A program made the translations under genes and the position numbers. 25,655 nt of DNA from a virus. Under the pieces are notes generated by a model that saw only the letters and a program-made list of their open reading frames with translations, ran no database searches and was not told the DNA's origin. Below, in pieces: positions 1 through 7,826 of this stretch (its first letter is position 1; each line of letters opens with the position of its first letter). The DNA is taken from the IMG/VR virus record IMGVR_UViG_3300021364_001337, positions 1-25,655 of that record. One strand, 5' to 3'.

Positions 1-1
1 C

Positions 2-124
2 CTGTCGATAATCGAAACCCTGCCGCCAAATAACCAGGGGGTGGGTCAAAGACAAAAACGACGTTTGCCCGAACCGGCAGGCTGGCACGACATTTTTAGC
101 GTTTTAGGATTTTTACCAGGATGA
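2..124 (+). CDS. C-terminal end of a possible upstream gene (5' cut by window edge)
   Basis: Frame 2 is open from the first bases to a TGA at 122-124, about 40 codons. The peptide begins LSIIETLPPNNQGVG and ends SVLGFLPG. The stop overlaps the terS start as ATGA (121-124), the same coupled arrangement seen at many borders in this operon, and this is the main reason to believe it. No family is recognised. Forty open codons can arise by chance, and in other phages the gene before the small terminase is often an HNH nuclease, whose motifs are not visible here. A 7-bp inverted repeat (CCTGCCG at 19-25, CGGCAGG at 75-81) lies in the same stretch. If the region is non-coding, it could instead be a terS leader or packaging-site region. 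Confidence 0.35.
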   Translation: MSIIETLPPNNQGVGQRQKRRLPEPAGWHDIFSVLGFLPG

Positions 125-576
125 AAAACAAACAGACGAACAGCAAGGAGAGCGCTGTCGAGATAATGAGGGCGGCAGCGCAGCCGGTATTGCCTCCGAG
201 CAATATTCCCCTGGACAAATCGGACCTCCCTTTTTTCGTCAACGTGATTTCTGAATTTGCTCGAGCTCAATGGACCGACCACGCTCGAGAGGTTGCGGCG
301 ATGCTCGCCAGGACAATGAATGATCTCAATCGGGAGCAGCAAGAGCTGCGTCGCGAGGGGTTCATTACAGTCCGACAAAATGGGACAACTGTCGAAAATC
401 CCAGGGCGCGAGCTGTCAAGAGTTTGACCGGAGACATCCTGTCTCTGAGGAGGTCGCTCGGGGTGAACGCGCGCGCGCGCGAAGAAGCTCACAGCGCGGC
501 AAATAAGACTGCAATCGCGAAGAAAATCGAGGCGAGCAATCCGCTCGATGACGGGCTGATTGCTCGACCACAATGA
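121..576 (+). CDS. terS: terminase small subunit (P27-like)
   Basis: This 151-aa protein sits directly before the large terminase, which it overlaps by ATGA at 573-576. Small terminases bind the packaging start site on phage DNA and hand it to the motor. The central region is helical, and the C-terminal half carries the P27-family pattern NPRARAVKSL followed by LRRSLGV (roughly residues 97-120). In that family a similar block follows a helical DNA-binding N-terminus. Length is normal for the family. The start is the first ATG of the frame, with a weak AGGA about 11 nt upstream and the stop of a possible upstream ORF overlapping it. The assignment rests on the motif plus position. The DNA-binding specificity cannot be read from the sequence. 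Confidence 0.85.
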   Translation: MKNKQTNSKESAVEIMRAAAQPVLPPSNIPLDKSDLPFFVNVISEFARAQWTDHAREVAAMLARTMNDLNREQQELRREGFITVRQNGTTVENPRARAVKSLTGDILSLRRSLGVNARAREEAHSAANKTAIAKKIEASNPLDDGLIARPQ

Positions 577-2087
577 CGCGCGGGACAGACGTCTGCGACT
601 TTGTCGAAAAGTATTGTCGCATTCCGGAGGGAAGCAAAGTCGGGCAGCCGATGAAGCTGCTCCCTTTTCAGCGGCAATTTATCCTGGACGTTTTTGACAA
701 CCCGTCCGGAACATCGAGAGCATATCTTTCGGTCGCCAGGAAAAACGGCAAGTCAGCTCTGATTGCTGCGATCGTTCTTGCGCACCTGGTCGGACCTATG
801 GCTCGACAAAACAGTCAAATAATATCTGGCGCTCGATCACGAGATCAGGCGTCCCTGGTTTTTAAGCTCGCCGAGAAAATGGTTCGGCTGTCTCCGGAGC
901 TGAATAAAATCGTCCGGATTGTACCGTCGCAAAAGGTTCTGCTCGGGCTTCTCTGTAATGTTGAATATAAAGCTATCTCAGCGGAGGCGGGAACAGCTCA
1001 CGGTCTCAGCCCTGTCCTGGCGGTATTGGACGAGGTCGGTCAGGTTCGAGGCTCGCATGATCCTTTCATCGAGGCGATTGAAACGGCGCAGGGAGCGCAT
1101 GACGATCCGCTCTTGATTGCGATCTCGACGCAAGCTGCGACCGACGGCGATCTGTTCTCGATCTGGTTGGACGATGCGGCGAACGCTAAGGATCCTCGCA
1201 TTGTCTCGCACTTATACACGGCTCCGAAAGACTGTGATCTTATGGATCGCGCAGCCTGGCGAGCTGCAAATCCAGCGGTCGGGACTTTTCGATCGCTGAC
1301 GGACATTGTCGATTTTGCTTCCCAGGCGGAACGCTTACCGGCGAAAGCGAATTCTTTTCGCTGGCTATACTTAAACCAAAGGATTGAGGCTCAGAGCCCT
1401 TTTCTGTCCCGAGCTGAATGGGAGGCGAACAATGCGGAACCTACTGTCCAGGATGGTCAAGTTTGTTTCGCCGGTTTGGACTTATCCGCGTCGCGCGATC
1501 TCACAGCTTTGGTCCTGGCTTTCCCAAATGACGACGGCTTTGACATCGTCCCTCACTTCTGGCTTCCGGAGGATGGGCTCCGCGATAAAGCAAAAGCTGA
1601 AAAAGTTCCCTGGGATCTCTGGGCAGAACAGGGATACCTGACGACAATTCCTGGTCCGGTAATTGTTCCGGCGGTGATTGCCCTGGCTGTCGCCGAGGTC
1701 GCGGAGCGCTACGATCTCCAGCTCTTGGCATATGACCGCTGGAGAATAAACGACTTTAAGCGAGAGCTCGACGCGATCGGATCTGCAATCCCGATGCAGC
1801 CGTTCGGACAGGGCTTTCGTGACATGGCTCCAGCTGTCGACAAGCTCGAGCAGCTCGTCGCCGAGCGCAAGCTCCGGCACGGCAGCAATCCGATTTTAAA
1901 CATGAACGCAGCGGGAGCTGTGACGCAGTCGGATCCGGCAGGAAACCGGAAGCTGCATAAAGCGAAATCATACAGCAAGATTGACGGTCTGGTCGCTTTG
2001 GCGATGGCCCTCGGCTGCATGAGTTCGGAGGAAATTATTCAAACGTCGAGCCCTTGGGACGATCCCGAGTTTAGGCTTGCAGTGTAG
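573..2087 (+). CDS. terL: terminase large subunit, HK97-type (Terminase_1 family)
   Basis: This 504-aa DNA-packaging motor acts at the procapsid portal. The N-terminal ATPase shows a Walker A variant ARKNGKS (residues 55-61), Walker B LAVLDEV (149-155, D153/E154) and a coupling motif ISTQ (184-187). The C-terminal RNase H-like nuclease shows acidic positions D303 in GLDLS, D388 in AYDRW and D471 in KIDGLVALA, the usual three-aspartate arrangement of this family. Length is typical. The start overlaps the terS stop (ATGA), indicating coupled translation. The portal gene follows after 7 bp, as in HK97-like genomes. All expected catalytic motifs are present, so the protein looks intact. Whether packaging is by cos, pac or headful cannot be decided from the window. 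Confidence 0.97.
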   Translation: MTRGTDVCDFVEKYCRIPEGSKVGQPMKLLPFQRQFILDVFDNPSGTSRAYLSVARKNGKSALIAAIVLAHLVGPMARQNSQIISGARSRDQASLVFKLAEKMVRLSPELNKIVRIVPSQKVLLGLLCNVEYKAISAEAGTAHGLSPVLAVLDEVGQVRGSHDPFIEAIETAQGAHDDPLLIAISTQAATDGDLFSIWLDDAANAKDPRIVSHLYTAPKDCDLMDRAAWRAANPAVGTFRSLTDIVDFASQAERLPAKANSFRWLYLNQRIEAQSPFLSRAEWEANNAEPTVQDGQVCFAGLDLSASRDLTALVLAFPNDDGFDIVPHFWLPEDGLRDKAKAEKVPWDLWAEQGYLTTIPGPVIVPAVIALAVAEVAERYDLQLLAYDRWRINDFKRELDAIGSAIPMQPFGQGFRDMAPAVDKLEQLVAERKLRHGSNPILNMNAAGAVTQSDPAGNRKLHKAKSYSKIDGLVALAMALGCMSSEEIIQTSSPWDDPEFRLAV

Positions 2088-2094
2088 GTGACAC

Positions 2095-3309
2095 ATGGCA
2101 TTTTTTGACAGGTTTAGAAAGCGCGAGGAGCGCAACCTTGAAAATCCGAATGCTCCTGTCAGCGCGGATGATTTTTTGCATTTAATGGGTTGGGGAGATT
2201 TCAGCTCGTCAGCTGGCGTGACGGTCAACATCGACAACGCTCTCGGCGTCCCGAGCATTTGGGCAGCCGTCAACTTTATCTCCGGCACTTTGGCGAGTTT
2301 GCCCCTCGAGGTTTATCGCGGAAATCAGCGCGTGACCGACGGGATCGGTGTCTGGTTAGATCGAGCGGTCAATCCTGGCATGAGCTCGTTTGCCTGGCGG
2401 AAGTATTCTTTCGAGCAAGTTTTGACCGGCGGACGCTCTGTGACTTTAATCGTCCGAGGTGGCCCTGGTCAGGTCACTGATCTGGTTCCTCTGGATCCGG
2501 CAAACTTGCACGTCTACGAAAAAACCGGCGAGGAATATCCGACCAAAACTTACCGAACCGGTTCAAGAGTTTACGCAGCTGACGAGGTTATTGACCTGAC
2601 GTTTATGCTCAAACATAACCAGGTCGACATTCGCGGCCCGATTATGACGAACAAAGACATCGTCGGGCTCGCAATCGCAGCTGCACGATATGGCAGCAAG
2701 GCATTTCAGAGCGGGGGAATTCCTCCGGCTGTATTGCAAGGACCGTTCAACTCTGGAGCGGCGGCGTCTAGGGCAAGCGAGGACGTCGCCAAAGCGACCG
2801 CAAAGCTGGCGAAAGAAGGTCGTCCGATTATGGCTTTGCCGGTGGGTCATGAGCTGAAGTCTGTCGGTTTTTCTCCTGAGCAGATGCAGCTCCTCGATCT
2901 CCAGCGTTATTGCGTCGAGCAGATTGCACGGATCTATTCTTTGCCTCCGGTATTTCTCCAGGATCTCTCTGGCGGAACGTATTCGAACACCGAGCAACAA
3001 GACTTGCACTTTGTGAAGCACACGCTGCGCAGATGGATCGAGCAGTCCGAGCAGGAAATGAATTTAAAACTGTTCGGTCGTGAAAGCGATATGTCGGTTC
3101 GATACAACGTCGACAGCTTACTGCGCGGAGATCTCCTGACGCGGATGAATGCGGGAGCGACCTCGATCCAGAACGGAATTAAGACACCAAACGAGGTCCG
3201 TCGCAGTGAAGGGCTCGAGCCTCTCGAGAATGGCGACGATCTTATGATCCAGGGCGCGACGGTTCCGATCGGTGCTCAGGTTGGCGGGTTAAATGCCGAT
3301 CCCGAATAA
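2095..3309 (+). CDS. portal protein, HK97 family
   Basis: This 404-aa protein is expected to form the dodecameric DNA channel at the unique capsid vertex, docking the terminase and later the head-tail connector. The sequence has the family's features: a short basic N-terminus (FFDRFRKRE), then GVPSIWAAVNFISGTLASLPLEVY (given in two parts: GVPSIWAAVNF, residues 49-59, then ISGTLASLPL), a central PLDPANLHVY block and a C-terminal region with YSLPPVFLQDLSGGTYSN near residues 280-300, a hallmark block of phage_portal (PF04860) proteins. Length and gene order (terL, portal, protease, capsid) fit exactly. The last 17 nt overlap the next gene's first possible ATG. There is no sign of truncation. Confidence 0.96.
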   Translation: MAFFDRFRKREERNLENPNAPVSADDFLHLMGWGDFSSSAGVTVNIDNALGVPSIWAAVNFISGTLASLPLEVYRGNQRVTDGIGVWLDRAVNPGMSSFAWRKYSFEQVLTGGRSVTLIVRGGPGQVTDLVPLDPANLHVYEKTGEEYPTKTYRTGSRVYAADEVIDLTFMLKHNQVDIRGPIMTNKDIVGLAIAAARYGSKAFQSGGIPPAVLQGPFNSGAAASRASEDVAKATAKLAKEGRPIMALPVGHELKSVGFSPEQMQLLDLQRYCVEQIARIYSLPPVFLQDLSGGTYSNTEQQDLHFVKHTLRRWIEQSEQEMNLKLFGRESDMSVRYNVDSLLRGDLLTRMNAGATSIQNGIKTPNEVRRSEGLEPLENGDDLMIQGATVPIGAQVGGLNADPE

Positions 3310-4375
3310 AGCAATGCAGGACCAGGCTCGCCAGGGCTTGGAGCTGCGCAGGGAATGGAACAGAGGCGGGACAGCGGTCGGCGTTGCTCGAGCTCGGGAC
3401 ATTGTAAACGGCGCAGATCTTTCGATGGATACTGTGAAAAGGATGCGAAGCTATTTCGCCAGGCATGGCGCAAATTATTCAAAAGACTATGGCAAAAAAG
3501 AACCGGACGGAGGACCGAACGCTTTTACAATTGCCTGGAAACTATGGGGCGGCAGTCCAGGGAGAACCTGGGCGAACAATTTAGTCGAAAAAGAGGACGA
3601 GCGAATGAACACTCGAGGAGACGCTGACGAGCTCTCTGTCGATCATAAGTTACATGATGATCACGACAACGAGCAAAAGCGGCACATAAAGCGGATCACT
3701 GAAACTGACGACGAGGTCATTGTTGTCTTTGGCAAGTCTGACGAATACGGCGAGAGCGAGCCTGACGAGGCACAGGACGAGCCGAACGTCGCCGGATGGA
3801 ACAAGGACAAGGACAAGCGAGAAGCGCGTCCTGCGCAGCAATTAGAGGTCCGAGAGGCCCAGGACGGCACAGTGACCGTCGAGGGTTATGCGGCAGTCTT
3901 TAACGAGGAAACAATAATCGGCGGACAGTGGCGCGAGCAGATCGCTCCTGGAGCGTTTACAAACGCGATCGGTCGAGACGATGTTGTTTTTCTTATCAAT
4001 CACGCAGGGCTTCCCCTGGCGCGTTCGCGCTCGGGAACCCTCCAGCTATCCGAGGATGATCGAGGATTAAAAATTCGAGCATCCCTGGACACGTCGGATC
4101 CTGACGTTCGGAGCATTGTTCCGAAAATGAAACGCGGGGATCTCGACAAAATGTCTTTTGCGTTTGTACCGACCCGCCAAGCCTGGGACGACGAGGAGAA
4201 AATGCCTCGCCGGACGATCCAGGAGGTGGAGCTGTACGATGTAAGCATTGTGACGACCCCAGCTTATGAGGCGACAGAAATCGGTCTCAGGAGCTTGGAG
4301 CAGTACAGAGCGCAGAAGCGAAAGAGCCAGGCAGCTAGACGGCTGCGAATGAAGGCTCGTCAATCTAAACTCTAA
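3293..4375 (+). CDS. prohead maturation protease (HK97 U35/S78 type) with an extra N-terminal domain
   Basis: This 360-aa protein is the protease that trims capsid proteins after procapsid assembly. The protease domain spans about residues 185-335: VEGYAAVFNE, then H237 in FLINHAG and S288 in KMSFAFV, matching the His and Ser of HK97-type proteases, then YDVSIVTTPAY. The N-terminal ~100 residues are an additional domain with RMRSYFARHGAN (51-62) and IAWKLWGGSPGRTWA (80-94). A similar block precedes head-protease domains in some other phages. A highly charged linker (about 105-180) joins the two. The frame opens at 3293 inside the portal gene. An ATG at 3314, just after the portal stop, is an alternative start that would cost only 7 residues. 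Capsid follows 13 bp downstream. Confidence 0.92.
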   Translation: MPIPNKAMQDQARQGLELRREWNRGGTAVGVARARDIVNGADLSMDTVKRMRSYFARHGANYSKDYGKKEPDGGPNAFTIAWKLWGGSPGRTWANNLVEKEDERMNTRGDADELSVDHKLHDDHDNEQKRHIKRITETDDEVIVVFGKSDEYGESEPDEAQDEPNVAGWNKDKDKREARPAQQLEVREAQDGTVTVEGYAAVFNEETIIGGQWREQIAPGAFTNAIGRDDVVFLINHAGLPLARSRSGTLQLSEDDRGLKIRASLDTSDPDVRSIVPKMKRGDLDKMSFAFVPTRQAWDDEEKMPRRTIQEVELYDVSIVTTPAYEATEIGLRSLEQYRAQKRKSQAARRLRMKARQSKL

Positions 4376-4388
4376 AAGGAGATGTCTC

Positions 4389-5630
4389 ATGAGTGAGATC
4401 AAAAACCTTCGCGAGCAGATGGCACATATCGCAACTGAAGCTCGTAATAAATTATCAGAAGTGACTGACGAAACACCGGAGGAACGCGCGGCAGAGATCG
4501 AGCGTGAATTCGACAAAATGATGTCAGACCATGACAAACTTGCAGCTCGTGTCGAGCGCGAGGAACGCGCGGCAAAAGCTCTTGCTGATTATGCAAAGCC
4601 TGACACGTCAAAGATCCCTCCAGCCGAAGGTCGGTCAGCTCCGGCGTTTGATGATGGTCTAAAAATGGACTATCGCCAGGCGTTCGCAGAAATGATCTCA
4701 GCGGGTGGCGATGCCTATGTCGACGCAGAGGTCCGCAACGTTCTGAAAGAATATCGCGTCCAAACCGGCGGCACTAATTCAGCCGGTGGATTTACGGTTC
4801 CGACCGAGCTTGCAACGTTTATCAACGAGGCGATGAAAGCTCACGGTCCTATGTATTCCAGCGATCTGTTTACAGTAATCGAGACGGCTGCCGGAAACAC
4901 TTTCAACATTCCAACCGTTGACGACACAGCTGTGACAGCGGAGGCGCACACGGAAGGCACTGCACCAACTGACGATGGCGGAAAAGACGTCACGTTTGGT
5001 CAGAAAAGCCTGGGCGCATACGCTTTCAATACAGAATGGGTTCGCTGGAGTGCGGAGCTCAATGCTGACAGTGTTCTTAACATGGAAGCGTTTCTCGGTC
5101 GTATCTTGGGCGAACGGATGGCTAAGACCGCAAACTCAAAGCTGACGACAGGTTCCGGCTCGTCTGACGTCGAGGGCATTGTGACCAATTCGACGGCTGG
5201 CGTGACAGCGGCGAGCGCAACTGCGATCACCTCTGACGAGCTGATTGACTTGGTGCATTCTGTCGATCCAGCATATCGCGCATCACCTTCGACCGCGATC
5301 ATGATGAACGACGCAACGTTGAAAGCGGTCCGGAAGCTGAAAGACAGTCAAAACCGTTATCTCTGGGAAATCGGTGGTTATGCGCAAGGAATGCCTCAAA
5401 CAATCCTTGGCTATAACGTCGTCGTGAACCAGGACATGGCGGACATTGCCACCGGCGCAAAGACAGTTTTGTTCGGTGACATGGCACAATTCTATGTCCG
5501 CAAGGTTGGCGCTCCGGCGATCTACGTCGCTCGTGAGCGTTTCGCTCCTGACTTTGGGATCCTTGGATATATCCGTTTCGACGGCGTCCTCGGAAACACA
5601 GCGGCGGTCAAGCACCTGGCGCAAGCATAA
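4389..5630 (+). CDS. major capsid protein, HK97 fold
   Basis: This 413-aa shell protein begins with a charged, coiled-coil-like N-terminal segment (about residues 1-75, rich in E, R and K). That corresponds to the delta or scaffolding domain that the upstream protease removes in HK97-like phages. The remainder matches phage_capsid (PF05065): VQTGGTNSAGGFTVPTE (about 130-145), then ETAAGNTFNIPTVDD, FNTEWVRWSAELNADS, and the C-terminal LGYNVVVNQDM and GDMAQFYVRK blocks. No separate scaffold gene is seen, consistent with the fused delta domain. A good ribosome site (AAGGAG about 6 nt before ATG) fits high expression. A strong hairpin lies directly after the stop. The exact cleavage residue cannot be fixed by eye. 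Confidence 0.96.
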   Translation: MSEIKNLREQMAHIATEARNKLSEVTDETPEERAAEIEREFDKMMSDHDKLAARVEREERAAKALADYAKPDTSKIPPAEGRSAPAFDDGLKMDYRQAFAEMISAGGDAYVDAEVRNVLKEYRVQTGGTNSAGGFTVPTELATFINEAMKAHGPMYSSDLFTVIETAAGNTFNIPTVDDTAVTAEAHTEGTAPTDDGGKDVTFGQKSLGAYAFNTEWVRWSAELNADSVLNMEAFLGRILGERMAKTANSKLTTGSGSSDVEGIVTNSTAGVTAASATAITSDELIDLVHSVDPAYRASPSTAIMMNDATLKAVRKLKDSQNRYLWEIGGYAQGMPQTILGYNVVVNQDMADIATGAKTVLFGDMAQFYVRKVGAPAIYVARERFAPDFGILGYIRFDGVLGNTAAVKHLAQA

Positions 5631-5637
5631 TGAACCA

Positions 5638-5659
5638 GGGAGGGCGTTTGCGCCCTCCC
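5638..5659 (+). terminator. 9-bp GC-rich hairpin after the capsid gene (possible attenuator or mRNA stabiliser)
   Basis: A perfect inverted repeat GGGAGGGCG / CGCCCTCCC (5638-5646 and 5651-5659) with a TTTG loop starts 8 nt after the capsid stop. It lies in one of the few non-overlapping gaps of the operon. There is no run of T afterwards, so it is not a standard intrinsic terminator. Partial attenuation or protection of the capsid mRNA 3' end are the likelier roles. Confidence 0.5.
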
Positions 5660-5678
5660 CTCCTCTGGGAGAATTCTC

Positions 5679-5954
5679 ATGAAAGTTAAAATGCTGACGT
5701 CAATGGCTGGCATAGATTACACCTGGAACGTCGGAGACGTCGTCGAGGTAGATGCTGCGACAGGAAAACGTTTCATCGAGCGCAACATTGCCGAGCCTGT
5801 TTCTGTGCCTAAGCGAGCGCGAAATGCCGACGGCACTTTGAAAGCCGATGATCCGAGCACCGAAATCAATGAGGCATGGACTGACGGCGTCGGTCCAAAA
5901 CGCGAAACTGCGTCAAAGAAAACACCGAAAAAGCGCACAGCGACAAAGAGGTAA
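5679..5954 (+). CDS. small head-region protein with basic tail (function unknown)
   Basis: This 91-aa protein starts after GGGAGA, 8-9 nt before the ATG. The N-terminal half (MKVKMLTSMAG, then WNVGDVVEVDAATGKRFIERNIAEPV) resembles a short conserved phage protein often found between capsid and adaptor genes, with a small beta-barrel-like pattern. The C-terminal ~20 residues are strongly basic and lysine/threonine-rich (ASKKTPKKRTATKR), which could contact DNA or the inner capsid surface. No catalytic motif is visible. Its place between major capsid and head-tail adaptor suggests a minor head or connector role. This is inference from position. The next gene starts 3 nt after its stop. Confidence 0.75.
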   Translation: MKVKMLTSMAGIDYTWNVGDVVEVDAATGKRFIERNIAEPVSVPKRARNADGTLKADDPSTEINEAWTDGVGPKRETASKKTPKKRTATKR

Positions 5955-5957
5955 AAA

Positions 5958-6557
5958 ATGACGCTCACGCTCCAGCATCGTGTTTCCCTGGTCACTGGTC
6001 CGGTCAACGAACCGATCACGGTTTCGGACGCGAAAAAACATATGCGGATCGAGCATAATGACGACGACGCTTTTATTGCGAGTTTGATTAATGTCGCGAT
6101 CAGTTTCACAGATGTGACCGGTGCTCTGGGCAAAGCAATGATTTCGCAAACCTGGGCAGAGCACGTCGGAGCAAATCCTTCGACCGTTTATCTTTCGCTT
6201 GGACCAGTTCAATCGGTTTCTGCGATAAAATACTATGACACCGACAACGCTTTACAAACAGCGACGCTGTCGGACTTTCACCTGATCGGTCAGCCTGGTC
6301 GATACTTGATTTATCCAAAAGCCGGAAAGTCCTGGCCTACGACCTTCTCTCGCGACGATGCAATCAGGATCGAATATTTGATCGGCTACGGAGACAACGC
6401 GACAGACGTTCCGAACACTGTCAGACATGCGCTTTTGATGCTGGTCGCTCATTATTACGAGAACCGAGAGAATGAGCTGATCGGTACAATCAGCAAAGCG
6501 TTGCCCTTTGGCTACGATGATTTAATCGGTCAAGAGCGAGCTGCCTGGTATGGCTAG
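5958..6557 (+). CDS. head-tail connector/adaptor protein (gp6-like, phiE125 gp8 type)
   Basis: This 199-aa protein carries the conserved N-terminal pattern of the gp6-like adaptor family: GPVNEPITVSDAKKHMRI (residues 15-32), then DDAFIASLINVA and a tryptophan further on (SQTWAEHV). A C-terminal YGDNATDVPNTVRHALLMLVAHYYENRE block is the usual last-helix region (shown here only as YGDNATDVPNTVRHALLM). Such proteins form a ring under the portal and begin the connector. Order (capsid, small protein, adaptor, closure, neck, terminator) matches HK97-like siphophages. The gene overlaps the next by 8 nt. The assignment is strong. It could be described as either an adaptor or a DNA-packaging protein in annotations of relatives. 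Confidence 0.88.
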   Translation: MTLTLQHRVSLVTGPVNEPITVSDAKKHMRIEHNDDDAFIASLINVAISFTDVTGALGKAMISQTWAEHVGANPSTVYLSLGPVQSVSAIKYYDTDNALQTATLSDFHLIGQPGRYLIYPKAGKSWPTTFSRDDAIRIEYLIGYGDNATDVPNTVRHALLMLVAHYYENRENELIGTISKALPFGYDDLIGQERAAWYG

Positions 6558-6885
6558 AGCTGGACTGCTCCGCGATCGAGTGACATTCCAAAGAATGGCG
6601 TCGACGACGGACGACTTTGGCAATACGACCGGCACGTTCTCAGATCACTTTTCGCGCAATGCGGAGCTGATCGAGCGGATCGGAAAAGAGGAGATCCAGG
6701 GCGGAGCTCTCGCAGACGTATCGACCGCAAAGCTCCGAGTGAGGTCAGACACAAAGACCAAAGCGTTGACGGCTGCCGACCGAGTTTCCGCGCGAGGGAC
6801 AACCTGGGCGATCCGGTCGATCGTTCAGATTTCGGCAAAAGGCGACATGCTCGAGCTGGCTCTCGAGAAAGGCGTCGCGCCATGA
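6550..6885 (+). CDS. head closure / head-tail joining protein
   Basis: This 111-aa protein has the size and pattern of the phage_H_T_join family (SPP1 gp16-like stoppers): LLRDRVTFQRM near the N-terminus (residues 6-16), followed by DDFGNTTGTF, a strand-rich middle, and ending with a hydrophobic LELALEK strand. These proteins bind the adaptor ring and help close the portal channel to retain DNA. It overlaps the adaptor gene by 8 nt and the next gene by ATGA (6882-6885). Sequence identity in this family is usually low, so gene order adds much of the confidence. There are no anomalies. Confidence 0.87.
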   Translation: MARAGLLRDRVTFQRMASTTDDFGNTTGTFSDHFSRNAELIERIGKEEIQGGALADVSTAKLRVRSDTKTKALTAADRVSARGTTWAIRSIVQISAKGDMLELALEKGVAP

Positions 6886-7361
6886 GCTTCAAATTTGAGG
6901 GAAAACTCACCGGCAATCAAAAACTGTTTAAAGGTTTTTCAAAGCTGCCGGATCGCACATTTGAGCATATCGAAAAAGCAATTCGCAAAAGCGTTGACGA
7001 AGGCGTCAGGATGGCTCGGGTGTTGGCTCCCGTTGGCAGTGGAAAGCCGGATCCGGAGCTCGGTCGATTGAAGGACGGAATTCACGGAAAATTTGTGAAA
7101 CGTGACGATATTATCATGGGCTCCGTCGAAGCTGCTCCACCTAATAAAGAGGCGCAGATTAAAGCGCGAGCTGTTGAATTTGGACGAAAGCAATCGCGGG
7201 TCGGTTTGGGAACCAGGCTCAAAGGCACTCCCTCTCGGACGGGGACGACAAATCCTCACCCGTTTATCACAAGAGCGAAAGAGCTGCTCGAGGACAAGCA
7301 CAAGCGGCGGATCCGCTCCGGAATAAGGAAAGCAATCAAGGAGACCGTAGGTGGCAAATAG
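6882..7361 (+). CDS. HK97-gp10-like neck / tail completion protein
   Basis: This 159-aa protein fits the HK97-gp10 family by size, position and pattern. It has an N-terminal strand-helix (FKLPDRTF-like: SKLPDRTFEHIEKAIRKSV, residues 21-39), then ARVLAPVGSGKP, the glycine-rich central segment, AVEFGRKQS and the characteristic NPHPFITRAKELLE near the C-terminus. These proteins link the head closure ring to the tail terminator. It is basic overall. The start overlaps the preceding stop (ATGA), and the end overlaps the GTG start of the next gene by 11 nt. Function within the neck is inferred from the family. The sequence offers no enzyme motif. Confidence 0.87.
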   Translation: MSFKFEGKLTGNQKLFKGFSKLPDRTFEHIEKAIRKSVDEGVRMARVLAPVGSGKPDPELGRLKDGIHGKFVKRDDIIMGSVEAAPPNKEAQIKARAVEFGRKQSRVGLGTRLKGTPSRTGTTNPHPFITRAKELLEDKHKRRIRSGIRKAIKETVGGK

Positions 7362-7764
7362 TTTTGCCCTGGAGCTGCAAAAGGGAATTAGGGCAGCGCT
7401 TGTCTCGGACACCGACGTCACGGCTCTGGTTTCAACTCGGATATATGACGAGCCTCCTCAAACAGTGACATATCCGTTTGTCCGGTTCGGCGACATAATT
7501 CCCAGGGCTGCCGACACCGACGGCAAAATCGGAATGGAAATCACGATGTCTCTCCATGCGTTCTCTCGAACGACGGGAAGGGTCGAGGCGGCGCAGATTG
7601 CGGAAGCGCTGCGCGAGAGCTTGCACCGGCAAGAGACAACGGTCTCTTTGACCGGTTTCAATTTAATCGAATTGATCTGCGAAACTTACTTTGTCGACCA
7701 AGACAATGAGGGGCGCGGTCACGAGGCGAAGGTCGTCTTTTCGGCGATCCTCGAGGCTGTCTAG
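7351..7764 (+). CDS. tail terminator protein (DUF3168)
   Basis: This 137-aa protein matches the DUF3168 pattern: LQKGIRAALVSDTDVTALV (residues 9-27), IYDEPPQTVTYPFVRFGD (32-49), then MSLHAFSRTTGRVEAAQIAEAL and a terminal strand. DUF3168 proteins cap the tail tube at the head-proximal end and stop its polymerisation. The start is GTG at 7351, inside the preceding gene, with GGAG upstream at about 7340. No ATG in the frame would preserve the conserved N-terminal helix. The position between the neck protein and the tail tube gene is the canonical one. It is intact and of normal length. Confidence 0.92.
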   Translation: MANSFALELQKGIRAALVSDTDVTALVSTRIYDEPPQTVTYPFVRFGDIIPRAADTDGKIGMEITMSLHAFSRTTGRVEAAQIAEALRESLHRQETTVSLTGFNLIELICETYFVDQDNEGRGHEAKVVFSAILEAV

Positions 7765-7826
7765 CAGCTAGGTTTGCCCTTTCGCGAGGTGGGCGCTCGC
7801 ATTCCTAAAAAATGAAAGGTCTCCCT

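Noticed and set aside
1-120. cos or pac packaging site before terS
   Set aside because: Only a 7-bp inverted repeat with a 49-nt spacer is visible, and the stretch can be read as coding. There is no positive evidence for a cut site.
46-573. 175-aa minus-strand ORF opposite the small terminase
   Set aside because: It lies fully antisense to a well-supported gene in a one-direction operon, and its Arg/Ser/Leu/Cys-rich composition is typical of a shadow frame.
4067-4537. 156-aa minus-strand ORF over the protease/capsid junction
   Set aside because: It overlaps two certain genes, including the capsid ribosome site, with no protein-like motif.
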